DNA of 64,000 bases, taken from positions 62,001 through 126,000 of the forward strand of contig CAIQJF010000034.1 of assembly GCA_903872075.1 (NCBI GenBank). Reading direction: 5' to 3'. This DNA comes from an uncultured Caulobacteraceae bacterium. Lineage in GTDB: Bacteria > Pseudomonadota > Alphaproteobacteria > Caulobacterales > Caulobacteraceae. Shown in pieces: positions 44,451 to 53,412 of this stretch (within the stretch, counting starts at the first letter, position 1; every line of letters begins with the position of its first letter). The translations under genes and the position numbers were made by a program. Below the pieces are notes generated by a model, which had not been told where the DNA came from, searched no databases, and worked only from the letters and a program-made list of their open reading frames with translations.

Positions 44451-44933
44451 TTAAGGATACTTCAGCCTGATCTGCGTCGTCGTCTCGCCCTCGCCGGCGA
44501 CGACCTTGGCGGCGTTCAGCGACGGCGGGCCCAGGAACAGGCGCGGATTGCGCGAGAACCCGTAATCCTGCGTCGGCATGCCGAAGGGGCCTTGGGTGAA
44601 GCGGTGGGCCAGCTTGGCGTCGTGATAGACGGCCATCGCATAGGTCCCGGGGCCGGGCAGCCAGACGCACATGTCCGTCACCGGCGACCGCGCCGGAACC
44701 CGCCACACTTTCAGCTCACCGTCGCGCTTGAGGAACTTTTTCGGATCGTCGCCATAGAGCGTGGCGGTCATGATGCCGGCGTCGGAGCGCACGCTCTCGA
44801 TCACCACCTTCAGCTTCACGCCCGAAGGCTCTCCGACGCAGGTCGCCTGGCCGCGGGCGGCGGCGGGCGTCAGGGCCAAGCCGGCCAGCAGGCCGGCCAG
44901 AGCGGCGGCCCGTTTCGTCGCGGCGAAGGTCAT
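44451..44933 (-). CDS. Exported DUF2141 protein
   Basis: 160 residues from ATG 44933 with a signal peptide (ALAGLLAGLALTPAAARG). The mature part matches DUF2141: LKVVIESVRSDAGIMTATLY, then GPGTYAMAVYHDAKLAHRF and FGMPTQDYGFSRNP, a beta-rich periplasmic domain of unknown function. It is placed after the palindromic repeat. The track's start at 44984 adds a prefix without a hydrophobic core. Confidence 0.85.
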   Translation of the reverse strand: MTFAATKRAAALAGLLAGLALTPAAARGQATCVGEPSGVKLKVVIESVRSDAGIMTATLYGDDPKKFLKRDGELKVWRVPARSPVTDMCVWLPGPGTYAMAVYHDAKLAHRFTQGPFGMPTQDYGFSRNPRLFLGPPSLNAAKVVAGEGETTTQIRLKYP

Positions 44934-45064
44934 GGGGGAGTGGGCTTCCGGTTGGCTACGGTGACGCGGCGCGCCTTCAACCATCTAAATATGGCCAGCA
45001 AACGGCCATGCATGTGTCCGGCCCGACACCCGCGCGCCGTCCGGCGCTTCGCGCGCCACACCTC

Positions 45065-46066
45065 CTAGGCCGCCAGGGCCACCGCCCGGTTCGCCGCCGC
45101 CACGATCTCATAGGACCGCAGCCGCGCCTGATGATCGAAGATCGACGAGGTGATCATCAACTCATCCGCCCCCGTCCGCGCGATCATCGCCTTCAGGCCA
45201 GTCTCCACCGTCGCAGGCGAGCCGATCACCGCGCAGGCCAGGGCCTGGCTGAGCATATATTTCGCCTGGGGATCGAGGCGGCTGTCCATGTCGTCTACCG
45301 GCGGGGGCAGGGGCCCCGGCATGCCGGTGCGCAGGGCCACGAACGACTGCTGCAGCGAGCTGAACAGCCGCCTGGCCTCCGCGTCGGTGTCGGCCGCCAC
45401 GGCCGTGACCCCGGCCATGACATAGGGCCGCTGCAGCCGCTCCGACGGCTGGAACCGCTCGCGATAGATGGCCAGGGCGCGGTCGAGTTCGGCAGGCGCG
45501 AAGTGCGAAGCGAAGGCGTAAGGCAGGCCCAGCATGGCCGCCAGCTGCGCCCCGAAGGTGGACGATCCCAAAATCCACACGTCCACCTGGGCCCCGGCGC
45601 CGGGCACCGCCCGCACCGCCTGGCCGGGCTTGGCGTCCTGGAAATAGTGCAGCAACTCGACCACGTCCTGCGGGAAACTGTCGGCCCCGCCGCTCAGGTG
45701 CCGGCGCAGGGCCTGGGCGGTCATCTGATCGGTGCCGGGCGCCCGGCCGAGTCCCAGATCGATCCGTCCCGGGAACAGCGCCGCCAGGGTTCCGAACTGC
45801 TCGGCCACCATCAGCGGCGCGTGGTTGGGCAGCATGATCCCGCCCGCGCCGATCCGTATGGTCGAGGTGCCGCCGCCGATGTGGGCCAGGGCCACAGCCG
45901 TGGCGGCGCTGGCGATGCCGGGCATATTGTGATGTTCGGCCATCCAATAGCGCCGATAGCCCAGCGCCTCGGCCCGCCGGGCCAGATCCAGGCTGCACTG
46001 GAACGAGAGCGACGCATCGCCCCCCTGAACGATCGGCGACAGGTCGAGAACGGAAAGCTGGGTCAT
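45065..46066 (-). CDS. Luciferase-like (LLM class) flavin-dependent oxidoreductase
   Basis: 333 residues from ATG 46066. The family TIM-barrel signature: [19 protein letters not shown] (beta1-alpha1), [21 protein letters not shown] and [15 protein letters not shown]. These proteins bind FMN or F420 and include alkanal monooxygenase and many unknown oxidoreductases; the MsnO8/YhbW-like subgroup has this layout. It could be an alkane- or aldehyde-linked monooxygenase; no partner reductase is next to it. The track's start at 46180 is too far upstream. Confidence 0.88.
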   Translation of the reverse strand: MTQLSVLDLSPIVQGGDASLSFQCSLDLARRAEALGYRRYWMAEHHNMPGIASAATAVALAHIGGGTSTIRIGAGGIMLPNHAPLMVAEQFGTLAALFPGRIDLGLGRAPGTDQMTAQALRRHLSGGADSFPQDVVELLHYFQDAKPGQAVRAVPGAGAQVDVWILGSSTFGAQLAAMLGLPYAFASHFAPAELDRALAIYRERFQPSERLQRPYVMAGVTAVAADTDAEARRLFSSLQQSFVALRTGMPGPLPPPVDDMDSRLDPQAKYMLSQALACAVIGSPATVETGLKAMIARTGADELMITSSIFDHQARLRSYEIVAAANRAVALAA

Positions 46067-46237
46067 GGGGGGAATATAGGGGCGTGGGCCGCGGATGTGC
46101 AAAGCCCGCCGTGACTCTGGGTCTCGCGGCTTGCCCGTAAGGCTGGTGAAAATAAAATCGCGCGACGTGTCAATTATCACGCCCCACTCACCGAAAATTG
46201 GCTATGAGATTTGCCTAATTAGTGGGGGAACACCAAA

Positions 46238-46708
46238 ATGAAGAACGTTGCGATCGCTGCCATTATCTGCGGTATTTTGGCTGGCTGCGCGGATGCGCCC
46301 AACAAAATACAGCCGAACTATGTCTCGCCCATGCAGTATTCGAATCTCGATTGTGAACAAGTGCGGTCTGAAATGATGCGCGTGTCGAGCCAGGTGCGCG
46401 TCCTGGTCGGCCAGCAGCAGAAGAAGCACAAGAACGATCAGGTCGCCATGGGCGTGGGACTCATCGTTGCCTGGCCGGCCCTCTTCTTCCTGATCGGCGG
46501 CGACAAGAAGGAACAGCTGGCCGAGATGAAGGGCGAGTATGAGGCCCTGGAGACGGTCGGAACACAGAAGAAGTGCGCGGTGATCGAGGAGGCCAAGGTC
46601 GGCGCAGCAGCGCAGACGGCGGCTGCGCCCATGTCGCCTGGCGCTCCGACCGCGGCGCCCGCCCCCACGCCTCCCGCCTCAGGGGCGCCGGGTTCGTCCA
46701 GGCCCTAG
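46238..46708 (+). CDS. Putative lipoprotein with one membrane segment
   Basis: 156 residues. A lipobox LAGC follows a short hydrophobic stretch (MKNVAIAAIICGILAGC), so lipid anchoring at Cys17 is likely. The middle holds a further hydrophobic segment (QVAMGVGLIVAWPALFFLIG), and the C terminus is Ala-Pro-rich (AAPAPTPPASGAPGSS). The Cys-Glu-Gln motif NLDCEQVRSEMMRVSSQVRV and a helix-KKEQ-helix region resemble small envelope proteins of unknown role. The region just upstream is richer in A and T than the surroundings, as a promoter might be. Confidence 0.75.
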   Translation: MKNVAIAAIICGILAGCADAPNKIQPNYVSPMQYSNLDCEQVRSEMMRVSSQVRVLVGQQQKKHKNDQVAMGVGLIVAWPALFFLIGGDKKEQLAEMKGEYEALETVGTQKKCAVIEEAKVGAAAQTAAAPMSPGAPTAAPAPTPPASGAPGSSRP

Positions 46709-46792
46709 CCCCAGAGCCTGCGGCGCGCGCCTTCAAGTGCGCGCCGCTGTACGGGGGCTGGCCGCCTCCGCGATTCCCTGTATCACCGCCCG

Positions 46793-47446
46793 GTGCCCCA
46801 GCCGCCCGCGCCACAGATTTGGGATATCAGCCAGGTCCTGCGCCCGGGCCTGCCGGTGTGGCCGGGCGACACCGCCTTTGCCTCGGCGCCGCGCTGGACC
46901 ATCGTCCCCGGCGGCTCGCCGGTGAATGTGGCCCGGTTTGAGACCTCCACCCACGCCGGAACCCACGCCGACGCCCCCCTGCACTATGATGCCGCCGGCG
47001 CCGCCGTCGCCGATCTCAACCTCGAACCCTATCTTGGGCCCTGCCGGGTGATCGACGCGCGCGGCGCGGGGCGGGCGATCACCGCCGACTTTCTGGCGCC
47101 CAGGCTGGGGCAGGGGCCGCCGCCGCGCGTCCTGCTGCGCACGTTCGATGTGTTTCCGCACGACGCCTGGGTGTCGGACTTCACCGCCGTGGCGGCCGAG
47201 GCGATCGACCTGCTCGCGGCGCGTGGCGTGGTGCTGATCGGCGTCGATTCGCCCTCTCTCGATCCCGAGACCTCCCAGACCATGGACGCCCACCATGCCG
47301 TCCGCGCCCAGGGCCTTCGCATCCTCGAGGGTCTGGTTCTCGATGACGTGCCGCCGGGCGATTACGACCTTATCGCTTTGCCCCTGAAACTCGCGGGTCT
47401 CGACGCCTCCCCGGTCCGCGCCATCCTGCGCGGGCTCGCCCCGTGA
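46793..47446 (+). CDS. kynB: Kynurenine formamidase (cyclase family)
   Basis: A 217-residue cyclase-family protein with a GTG start. The metal-binding motif is STHAGTHADAPLHY (HxGTHxD), and VWPGDTAF at residue 21, DSPSLDPETS and HHAVRAQGLRILEGL are KynB features. KynB hydrolyses N-formylkynurenine to kynurenine in tryptophan breakdown. No kynA or kynU is in the window, so a related cyclase on another formamide is possible. A palindromic repeat follows its stop. Confidence 0.85.
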   Translation: MPQPPAPQIWDISQVLRPGLPVWPGDTAFASAPRWTIVPGGSPVNVARFETSTHAGTHADAPLHYDAAGAAVADLNLEPYLGPCRVIDARGAGRAITADFLAPRLGQGPPPRVLLRTFDVFPHDAWVSDFTAVAAEAIDLLAARGVVLIGVDSPSLDPETSQTMDAHHAVRAQGLRILEGLVLDDVPPGDYDLIALPLKLAGLDASPVRAILRGLAP

Positions 47447-47454
47447 CCGCGCCA

Positions 47455-47563
47455 GCGCCCCCTCCGTCGGCTTCGCCGACACCTCCCCCGCTTCGCAGGG
47501 GAGGAGGAAAGCTCTGCTCCCCTGTTCGCGGGGGAGGAGGACCGCGAAGCGATGGAGGGGGCG
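47455..47563. repeat. 110-bp composite palindromic repeat, copy 2
   Basis: Same plan as copy 1 at 44329: outer arms CGCCCCCTCC (47456-47465) and GGAGGGGGCG (47554-47563) are perfect inverted repeats; inside are GTCGG-cttc-GCCGAC and CTCCCC...GGGGAG hairpins and CCCCTG/CGGGGG runs. Copy 2 lies between two co-directional genes, 8 bases after kynB and 19 bases before the Mur-ligase-like gene. Confidence 0.75.
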
Positions 47564-47582
47564 GCGGCCCCATCCCCCAAAG

Positions 47583-48980
47583 ATGACCACCTACTTCCTC
47601 GGCATCGCCGGCGCCGGCATGAGCGCCCTGGCCTCGATCCTGGTCTCTGAAGGTTGCGCCGTCGCCGGATCCGACGACGGAGTCTTCCCGCCGGTCTCGA
47701 CCTATCTGGACGCCCTGGGCGTCCCCTATCACGTGGGCTTCGACCCGGCTCTGATCCCGCCGGATGTGGAGACCGCCGTCATCGGCTCCAGCGCGAAGCT
47801 GAGCCTGGCCGACAACCTGGAACTGGCCGAACTGGCCCGCCGGGGCGTGCCGCTGCTGTCGTTTCCGGAATTCCTCGGCCGCCACACCGCCGGGCGCGAC
47901 ACGGTCTGCGTGGCCGGCTCGTTCGGCAAATCCTCGGTCACGGCCCTGCTGGCCGTGATCCTCAGCGAGGCCGGCGGCGATCCCGGCTATTTCATCGGCG
48001 CGGTGCCGCTGGACCTGCCTCTCACCGGCCGCGGCGGAACCGATTCCGTGTTCGTCATGGAGGGCGACGAATACATTGTCGGCGGTGAGGACCACCGCTC
48101 GAAGTTCCTGCTCTATGATCCGGGGAGCCTGCTGATCACCTCCCTGATCCACGACCATGTGAACGTCTTCCCGACGATGGCCGACTATGAGGCCCCGTTC
48201 GCCGAGCTGATCGCCGGTCTGGATCCCGGCGCCCTGCTGGTCTGCGCGCACCCCTTCGAGGCCCTGCATCGCCTCACCGCCGGCCGCCGTGTGGTCTGGT
48301 ATGGGCGCGAGGCCTGCCCCGGCTATTTCGCGCGAAACGTCGTCATCGGCGAGATCACCCGCTTCGATCTCGTCACACCCGCCGGCACGCGCATTCCCCT
48401 GGAAACCGAGCTCCTGGGCCTGCACAATATCGAAAACATCGTCGGCGCGGCCGCCCTGCTGCTGGAGCGCGGCGATGTGACGATCGAAGGTCTACAGCGC
48501 GGCGTTCGCCGCTTCCGGGGCGTCGCCCGGCGCCTGGACAAGAAGACCACGGCCGCCACGGTCCCGGCCTATGAGGGCTTCGGCTCTTCGTATGAGAAGG
48601 CCCGCTCGGCCATCGAGGCCATCCTCCTGCACTTCTCCCACCGTCCCTGCGTCGTTGTGTTCGAGCCACACACCTTCTCCTGGCGCGATCCGGCGGCGCT
48701 TCCCTGGTACGATACGGTTTTCGAAGGCGTGGCCCGCGTCCTCCTCCTGCCACCCCCCACCCACGGCGCCGGCCAGACCCAGTCCACCCAAGACCAGATC
48801 GCCGCCCGCATCGCCGCGGCGGGCGTGTCCGTCACCACGGTGGCGGGCGCCCCCGCGGTCCTCGAAAACCTCGCCGCCACCCTGACGGGCGAAGAGGTCG
48901 TGCTCCTGCTCAGCTCCGGCCCCCTGGACGGCCTCCCCGTTTCCCTGCCTCCCCTACTGGAAACCAGCTTCGCGCCTTAG
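47583..48980 (+). CDS. Mur-ligase family protein, divergent Mpl-like
   Basis: A 465-residue Mur ligase. The N-terminal UDP-binding-like domain opens with FLGIAGAGMSALASIL; the ATP loop is VAGSFGKSSVTALLA instead of the usual GTHGKT; EGDEYIVGGEDHRSKFLLYD and SLIHDHVNVFPTMADYEAPF match Mpl (UDP-MurNAc:tripeptide ligase). The C-terminal Asp-His-x-Pro motif of Mur ligases is replaced by EGFGSSYEKARS. Mpl recycles peptidoglycan tripeptide in enterobacteria. This paralog may have another amide-forming role. The start is 19 bases after the repeat. Confidence 0.85.
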   Translation: MTTYFLGIAGAGMSALASILVSEGCAVAGSDDGVFPPVSTYLDALGVPYHVGFDPALIPPDVETAVIGSSAKLSLADNLELAELARRGVPLLSFPEFLGRHTAGRDTVCVAGSFGKSSVTALLAVILSEAGGDPGYFIGAVPLDLPLTGRGGTDSVFVMEGDEYIVGGEDHRSKFLLYDPGSLLITSLIHDHVNVFPTMADYEAPFAELIAGLDPGALLVCAHPFEALHRLTAGRRVVWYGREACPGYFARNVVIGEITRFDLVTPAGTRIPLETELLGLHNIENIVGAAALLLERGDVTIEGLQRGVRRFRGVARRLDKKTTAATVPAYEGFGSSYEKARSAIEAILLHFSHRPCVVVFEPHTFSWRDPAALPWYDTVFEGVARVLLLPPPTHGAGQTQSTQDQIAARIAAAGVSVTTVAGAPAVLENLAATLTGEEVVLLLSSGPLDGLPVSLPPLLETSFAP

Positions 48981-49059
48981 GTGGTGAAAACGGTCTCGCC
49001 GTGGTTACCTGCCCCACGGCTTCGCAACGGCGCGGCCTGCAATCGGGGGATTCGCAGAC

Positions 49060-49863
49060 ATGTCGACTGTGGCCGCAAAGCTGAAAACCGCCGCCGAAAA
49101 GCGCTACGCGTTGATGATGACCATCGCTGGGGCCGTGCTCTGGCCGATCTTCGTCCTCGCCATCGTCGCCGTGGTCACCAACCCCGATCCCAAGGTCTCC
49201 GCCATGGGCTGGCTGTATGTCTGGTACGGCGTCGGCATCGCCGGGTTCCTGTGGATTTCCAGCGGCCTCTACCGGGCCAACGCCTTCGGCAACATGGTGC
49301 TGCTGGGTCCCAACCAGTTCCCGCAGCTGCACGCCATGGTGGTCGCGGCCGCCAAGGATCTGGGCATGGACGTCCCGCCCAAGGCCTTCCTCTACAACTC
49401 CAACGGCCTGTTAAACGCCTTCGCCCGCCGCCTTCTGGGGGGACAGTTCGTGTTCCTCACCTCGGCCCTGGTGGAGGCCAGCACCGACGATCAGATTCGC
49501 TTCGTCATCGGCCATGAGCTCGGCCACCACGCCGCCGGCCATCTCAATCCTTGGATGAACGCCCTGAAGCTGCCCGGCCACGCCGTGCCCTTCCTGCATC
49601 CCGCCTATTCCCGTGCGCGGGAATACACCTGCGACGCCATCGGCGCGCACCTCTCCGACAACCTGCCGGTCTCGCGAAGCGCCTTGATGATGCTGGGCTG
49701 TGGCTGCGGCCGGCTCAACGGCGCGATGAGCTGCGAGGCCTTCATGGCCCAGGAGGCCCAGATGCCGGCGGTGTTCGGCTTCCTGCGCGAGATCGGCCTC
49801 AGCCACCCCCGCCTCACCCGGCGGCTCGCCGCCCTCCGCGACCGCGGCGTCGCCTTCACCTGA
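49060..49863 (+). CDS. M48-family zinc metallopeptidase, membrane bound
   Basis: A 267-residue peptidase. Two membrane segments near the N terminus (MTIAGAVLWPIFVLAIVAV and WLYVWYGVGIAGFLWI), zinc motif VIGHELGHHAAGHL (HExxH) and the third ligand in SRAREYTCDAIG. It matches HtpX/Ste24-like proteins that cut membrane-associated substrates in the inner membrane. The C-terminal 70 residues lack known features. It precedes the DUF2961 gene by 23 bases on the same strand. Confidence 0.9.
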   Translation: MSTVAAKLKTAAEKRYALMMTIAGAVLWPIFVLAIVAVVTNPDPKVSAMGWLYVWYGVGIAGFLWISSGLYRANAFGNMVLLGPNQFPQLHAMVVAAAKDLGMDVPPKAFLYNSNGLLNAFARRLLGGQFVFLTSALVEASTDDQIRFVIGHELGHHAAGHLNPWMNALKLPGHAVPFLHPAYSRAREYTCDAIGAHLSDNLPVSRSALMMLGCGCGRLNGAMSCEAFMAQEAQMPAVFGFLREIGLSHPRLTRRLAALRDRGVAFT

Positions 49864-49886
49864 CGACGAGAATAAGGGCCACCCCC

Positions 49887-50994
49887 ATGACCGGCTTCAA
49901 CGGCCTCGGCCTCAACCTCGGCAACCTCTCCCGCCTCTCCCACGCCAGAAGCCGCTCCATCAGCCCGGAGAATTTCACCGGCGAGAAGGGCGCCGGGGGC
50001 ATGTCGACCGACGGCCCCGCCGCCCACATGGCCCGAGGCCTGGGCCAGGGCTGGAAGGTCTCCCCCTTCATCGTCATCGCTGCCGGCGAGGAGCGGACGA
50101 TCGCCGACATCGAAGGGCCCGGCGCCATCCAGCAGATCTGGATGACCCTGGCCCGCGGGCGCTGGCGGCACACGATCCTGCGGGTCTGGTGGGACGACCA
50201 GGAACATCCCTCGATCGAATGCCCGGTGGGCGATTTCTTCGCCTGCGGCTGGGAGAAGTTCGCCCAGGTCTCGTCCCTGGCGGTATGTGTGAACCCGGGC
50301 CGGGGCTTCAACTGCTACTGGGAGATGCCGTTCCGAAAGCGCGCCCGCTTCAGCCTGACCAACCTCTCCGACGAGACGGTCTATTGCTACTACCAGATCA
50401 ACTACGCCCTCACCGAGGTGCGGGACGACGCGGCCTATTTCCACGCCCAGTTCCGCCGCACCAACCCGCTTCCGTACAAGGACGTCTATACGATCCTCGA
50501 CGGCGTGACGGGCCAGGGCCACTACGTGGGGACCTACATGGCCTGGGGCGTCAACAACGCCGGCTGGTGGGGCGAGGGCGAGATCAAGTTCTACATGGAC
50601 GGGGACAAGGATTTCCCCACCATCTGCGGCACCGGCACGGAGGACTATTTCTGCGGGGCCTATGACTTCGATCCTGGGGTCGTCGAGCGCGACCGCAAGA
50701 GCGCCTACGTGGAGTTCACCACCCCCTATGCGGGCCTGCCCCAGGTCATCCGCCCCGACGGGGTCTACCAATCCCAGCAGCGCTTCGGCATGTACCGCTG
50801 GCACCTTACCGACCCGGTGCGCTTCGAAACCGACCTGAGGATCACCATCCAGGCCCTCGGCTGGCGCACCGACAAAGACCGCCGCTAACCTGCCCCTGCA
50901 GGATGACATCGCCTCCGTCGCCTTCTGGTACCAGACCCTCCCCACCGCGCCTTTTCCCGCCCTGCCGGACCGGGACTATCTGGAGGTGGTCTGA
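49887..50994 (+). pseudogene. DUF2961 (GH172-like) protein gene, broken by an apparent one-base insertion
   Basis: The first 333 codons, from ATG 49887 to TAA 50886, encode DUF2961 (SISPENFTGEKGAGGM, GPGAIQQIWMTLARGRWRHT, GTGTEDYFCGAYDF). The frame stops in the middle of the conserved LGWRTDKDRR region. In the next frame, from 50890 to TGA 50992, the missing end follows at once: LPLQDDIASVAFWYQTLPTA and DRDYLEVV. One extra A in CGCTAACCTG explains the break. DUF2961 enzymes act on fructan or D-arabinan-type glycans (GH172). The gene is either truncated by 34 residues or the read has an error. The track's start at 49551 lies inside the peptidase gene. Confidence 0.85.
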
Positions 50995-51076
50995 GTCCGT
51001 AGCCGGCCACGGACCGCCACACCCTTGCCCCAAGCGCCCGTCACCCTAGAGTCGTCGGCAGACCGGAGGCGCCCGC

Positions 51077-52054
51077 ATGACATCCCCCTTCGACGGCTAT
51101 GAAGTCGACCGCCGGCTGCGGCCCACCGAACAGGGCCTGGCCTTCGATCTCGATCGCGCCCTGGCCTCGGTCCTGGTGCTGCACGCCCGCGTGCCGGAAG
51201 ACGCCTCCACGGCCCAGGCCCTGGGCGTCGAGCGCCTGGGCAACGGCATCGTCATCGGCCAGAACGGCCTGATCCTCACCATCGGCTATCTGGTCACCGA
51301 GGCCGAAGAGGTCACCCTCCTCGCCGGCGACGGCCGCAAGATCGAGGGGCACGTCCTGGGTGTCGACGGCGTGACGGGCTTCGGCCTGGTCCAGGCGCTC
51401 GATCCGCTGGAGCTACCGGCCATGCCGCTGGGCGATTCACGCAAACTGGCCGAGGGCGATCCCATCATCCTGGCCGGCGGCGGTGGACGCGCCCACGCCG
51501 TGGCCGGCAAGCTCATGGCCCGCGCGCCCTTCGCCGGCTACTGGGAATATCTGCTCGACGAGGCGCTGTTCACCGCCCCCGGCCATCCGCACTGGAGCGG
51601 TGCGGCCCTGATCGGCCCCACCGGCGCCCTGATGGGTGTCGCGTCGTTGCAGATGACCCAGCAGGCGCCCGGTGGGAAGGCCACCCTCATCAACATGAGC
51701 GTGCCTATCGAGTTGCTGCCGCCCATCCTGCACGATCTCTCGCGCGGACGTCAGGTCCAGCCGCCGCGCCCCTGGCTCGGCGTCTACGCCCATGACGAGG
51801 ACGGCAAGGTCACTGTGTTGGACGTGGCGCCTGGCGGTCCGGCCGCCCGCGCCGAGATGCGTTCGGGCGATGTGATCCTGGCCGTGGCCGGCGAGGAGGT
51901 CCGCAGCCTGGCGGACTTCTATCAGCGCCTCTGGGCCATCGGCGACGCCGGCGCGACCGCCCCCCTTCGCCTGCGCCGCGAACGCGATGTCTTCGACATC
52001 GAGGTCCGCACCATCGACCGCATCGCCCGCCTGAAGAAACCGCGGTTCAACTGA
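51077..52054 (+). CDS. Trypsin-like (DegP-type) protein with PDZ domain, lacking His and Asp
   Basis: A 325-residue protein in the HtrA fold: protease-like domain to about residue 225, then a PDZ domain (WLGVYAHDEDGKVTVLDVAP, MRSGDVILAVAGEEVRSLA). The catalytic His is missing (GLILTIGYLVTEAEEVTL in place of the xxNHVV pattern) and the Asp position reads TGFGLVQAL. The Ser position is kept as HWSGAALIGPTG. No signal peptide is evident. It should therefore be an inactive binding or sensing protein. The gene follows the DUF2961 gene by 82 bases. Confidence 0.85.
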   Translation: MTSPFDGYEVDRRLRPTEQGLAFDLDRALASVLVLHARVPEDASTAQALGVERLGNGIVIGQNGLILTIGYLVTEAEEVTLLAGDGRKIEGHVLGVDGVTGFGLVQALDPLELPAMPLGDSRKLAEGDPIILAGGGGRAHAVAGKLMARAPFAGYWEYLLDEALFTAPGHPHWSGAALIGPTGALMGVASLQMTQQAPGGKATLINMSVPIELLPPILHDLSRGRQVQPPRPWLGVYAHDEDGKVTVLDVAPGGPAARAEMRSGDVILAVAGEEVRSLADFYQRLWAIGDAGATAPLRLRRERDVFDIEVRTIDRIARLKKPRFN

Positions 52055-52127
52055 TCCTGCGGGCCGCAACGAAAGACGCCGCCGACCTCAGGGGGCCGGC
52101 GGCGCCATCGCAGGTTCGTCGAGAAAC

Positions 52128-52775
52128 TCAGGCGGTGGCGGTCTTCGCTCTGGCGCGGGCGCGCAGCGCGCCGCCAGCCAGGCCGAGGCCCACCAGCATC
52201 ATCGCCCAGGTCGCCGGTTCGGGCGCGGCGCTGCTGACCAGATCGTAGAAGAAGTAGCCGCCATCCAGGGTCGCCGGGGTGACCAGATCGTTGATGTGCA
52301 CCGCGTTGGTGAATGAGTCGAAGGTGAAGGCGCCGTTACCGGGCGGGAAGTTCGCCGCGTAGCTGGCCAGCGAGCCTGACGTCGTGCTGAAATAGTTGAA
52401 CGAGGCGACCGCCGAGCCGCCGTTATAGAAGGTGAAGGTCCCGTCGACGCCGGTGTTCTCGCTGGGGAAGGTGCTGCCGGTGAAGATCTGCAGGACGTTG
52501 GTGTAGAGCTGCGAGGTCGGGATCGTGTAGAGCCCGTCCAGTCTCACCGTGGCGTCGATGGTGTCGCCCTGCGACACGGTGAAGGCGTTTGACGAATCCA
52601 GACCGCTCAGCGGCAGGAGGAAGCGGTCATAGTGGTTGCCGCCGAACGTGAACTGCGAGGCCTGGAAGTCCGCCACCGCGCCGGTCTGGGTGGTGGTGTA
52701 GGCGGTGGCGTGGGCGGCGCCCGCGCCGATCGTCAGAACCGCGACGGCGGCCAGGGTTTTCATCGAACACATCAT
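52128..52775 (-). CDS. PEPxxWA-CTERM sorting-domain protein, secreted
   Basis: 215 residues from ATG 52775, which has an AGGAG site 10 bases upstream; the track's 53606 start runs through unrelated sequence. Signal peptide MKTLAAVAVLTIGAGAAHA; the mature part is Thr/Ser/Phe-rich, a beta-sandwich-like sequence without a known domain. The end APEPATWAMMLVGLGLAGGALRARARAK is the PEP-CTERM sorting and membrane signal. Such proteins are processed by an exosortase/archaeosortase system and often linked to biofilm or exopolysaccharide; no exosortase is in the window. Confidence 0.9.
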   Translation of the reverse strand: MMCSMKTLAAVAVLTIGAGAAHATAYTTTQTGAVADFQASQFTFGGNHYDRFLLPLSGLDSSNAFTVSQGDTIDATVRLDGLYTIPTSQLYTNVLQIFTGSTFPSENTGVDGTFTFYNGGSAVASFNYFSTTSGSLASYAANFPPGNGAFTFDSFTNAVHINDLVTPATLDGGYFFYDLVSSAAPEPATWAMMLVGLGLAGGALRARARAKTATA

Positions 52776-52900
52776 CGGCTTGTTTCTCCTAGCGGGCTTC
52801 CGCCGTGGTGATAGGGAACGCACGAAGATAAAATTGTACACGAAAGCCATATACGCGCCATATTGCGGCCGAAGGCAAGGCGAATGTCCGGAGGCGGGCG

Positions 52901-53338
52901 CTAGCCTCGGTGGGCCAACTCCAGCGCGGCGATATCGATCTTCCGCATTCCCATCAGCGCCGTCCGCACTCGCCCGGCGCGGTCTTGATCGGGATCGCTC
53001 ATGAGCCGGCCCAAGGCCGACGGAACCACTTGCCACGAGAGGCCGAAGCGGTCCTTCAGCCAGCCACAGCGCCCCTCCAATCCCCCGTCCGCGGTGAGCC
53101 GCGTCCAGTAGTGGTCGACCTCGTCCTGGGTCTCGCAGGCGATGAAGAACGAAATGGCCTCGTTGAACTTGTAGAGCGGTCCGCCCTTGAGGGCGTGAAA
53201 GCGCTGACCGGCGATCTCGAAGGTCGCCATCTGCGGCGAGAGCAGCTCCACGCGGCCGTCCGGAAATGTCTCGGTGTAGAACGCCACCGCATCGGCCAGA
53301 TCGCCGTCGAGCCATAGGAACGGGGTGATCGTGACCAT
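52901..53338 (-). CDS. VOC-family protein, PhnB-like
   Basis: A 145-residue protein of the PhnB/3-demethylubiquinone-methyltransferase-like VOC family. MVTITPFLWLDGDLADAVAF, GQRFHALKGGPLYKFNEAIS and WLKDRFGLSWQVVPSAL are typical. Despite the old name these are not methyltransferases; the role is unknown. The gene is preceded by a 74-base gap from the 70-residue ORF on the same strand. Confidence 0.85.
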   Translation of the reverse strand: MVTITPFLWLDGDLADAVAFYTETFPDGRVELLSPQMATFEIAGQRFHALKGGPLYKFNEAISFFIACETQDEVDHYWTRLTADGGLEGRCGWLKDRFGLSWQVVPSALGRLMSDPDQDRAGRVRTALMGMRKIDIAALELAHRG

Positions 53339-53412
53339 GGAGAGCCTGCCTTATTCGTCCGAAGGTTGGGCATTCTAGGCCCGATACGTCCCGGCGTCCC
53401 CTTCGTCGGCAG

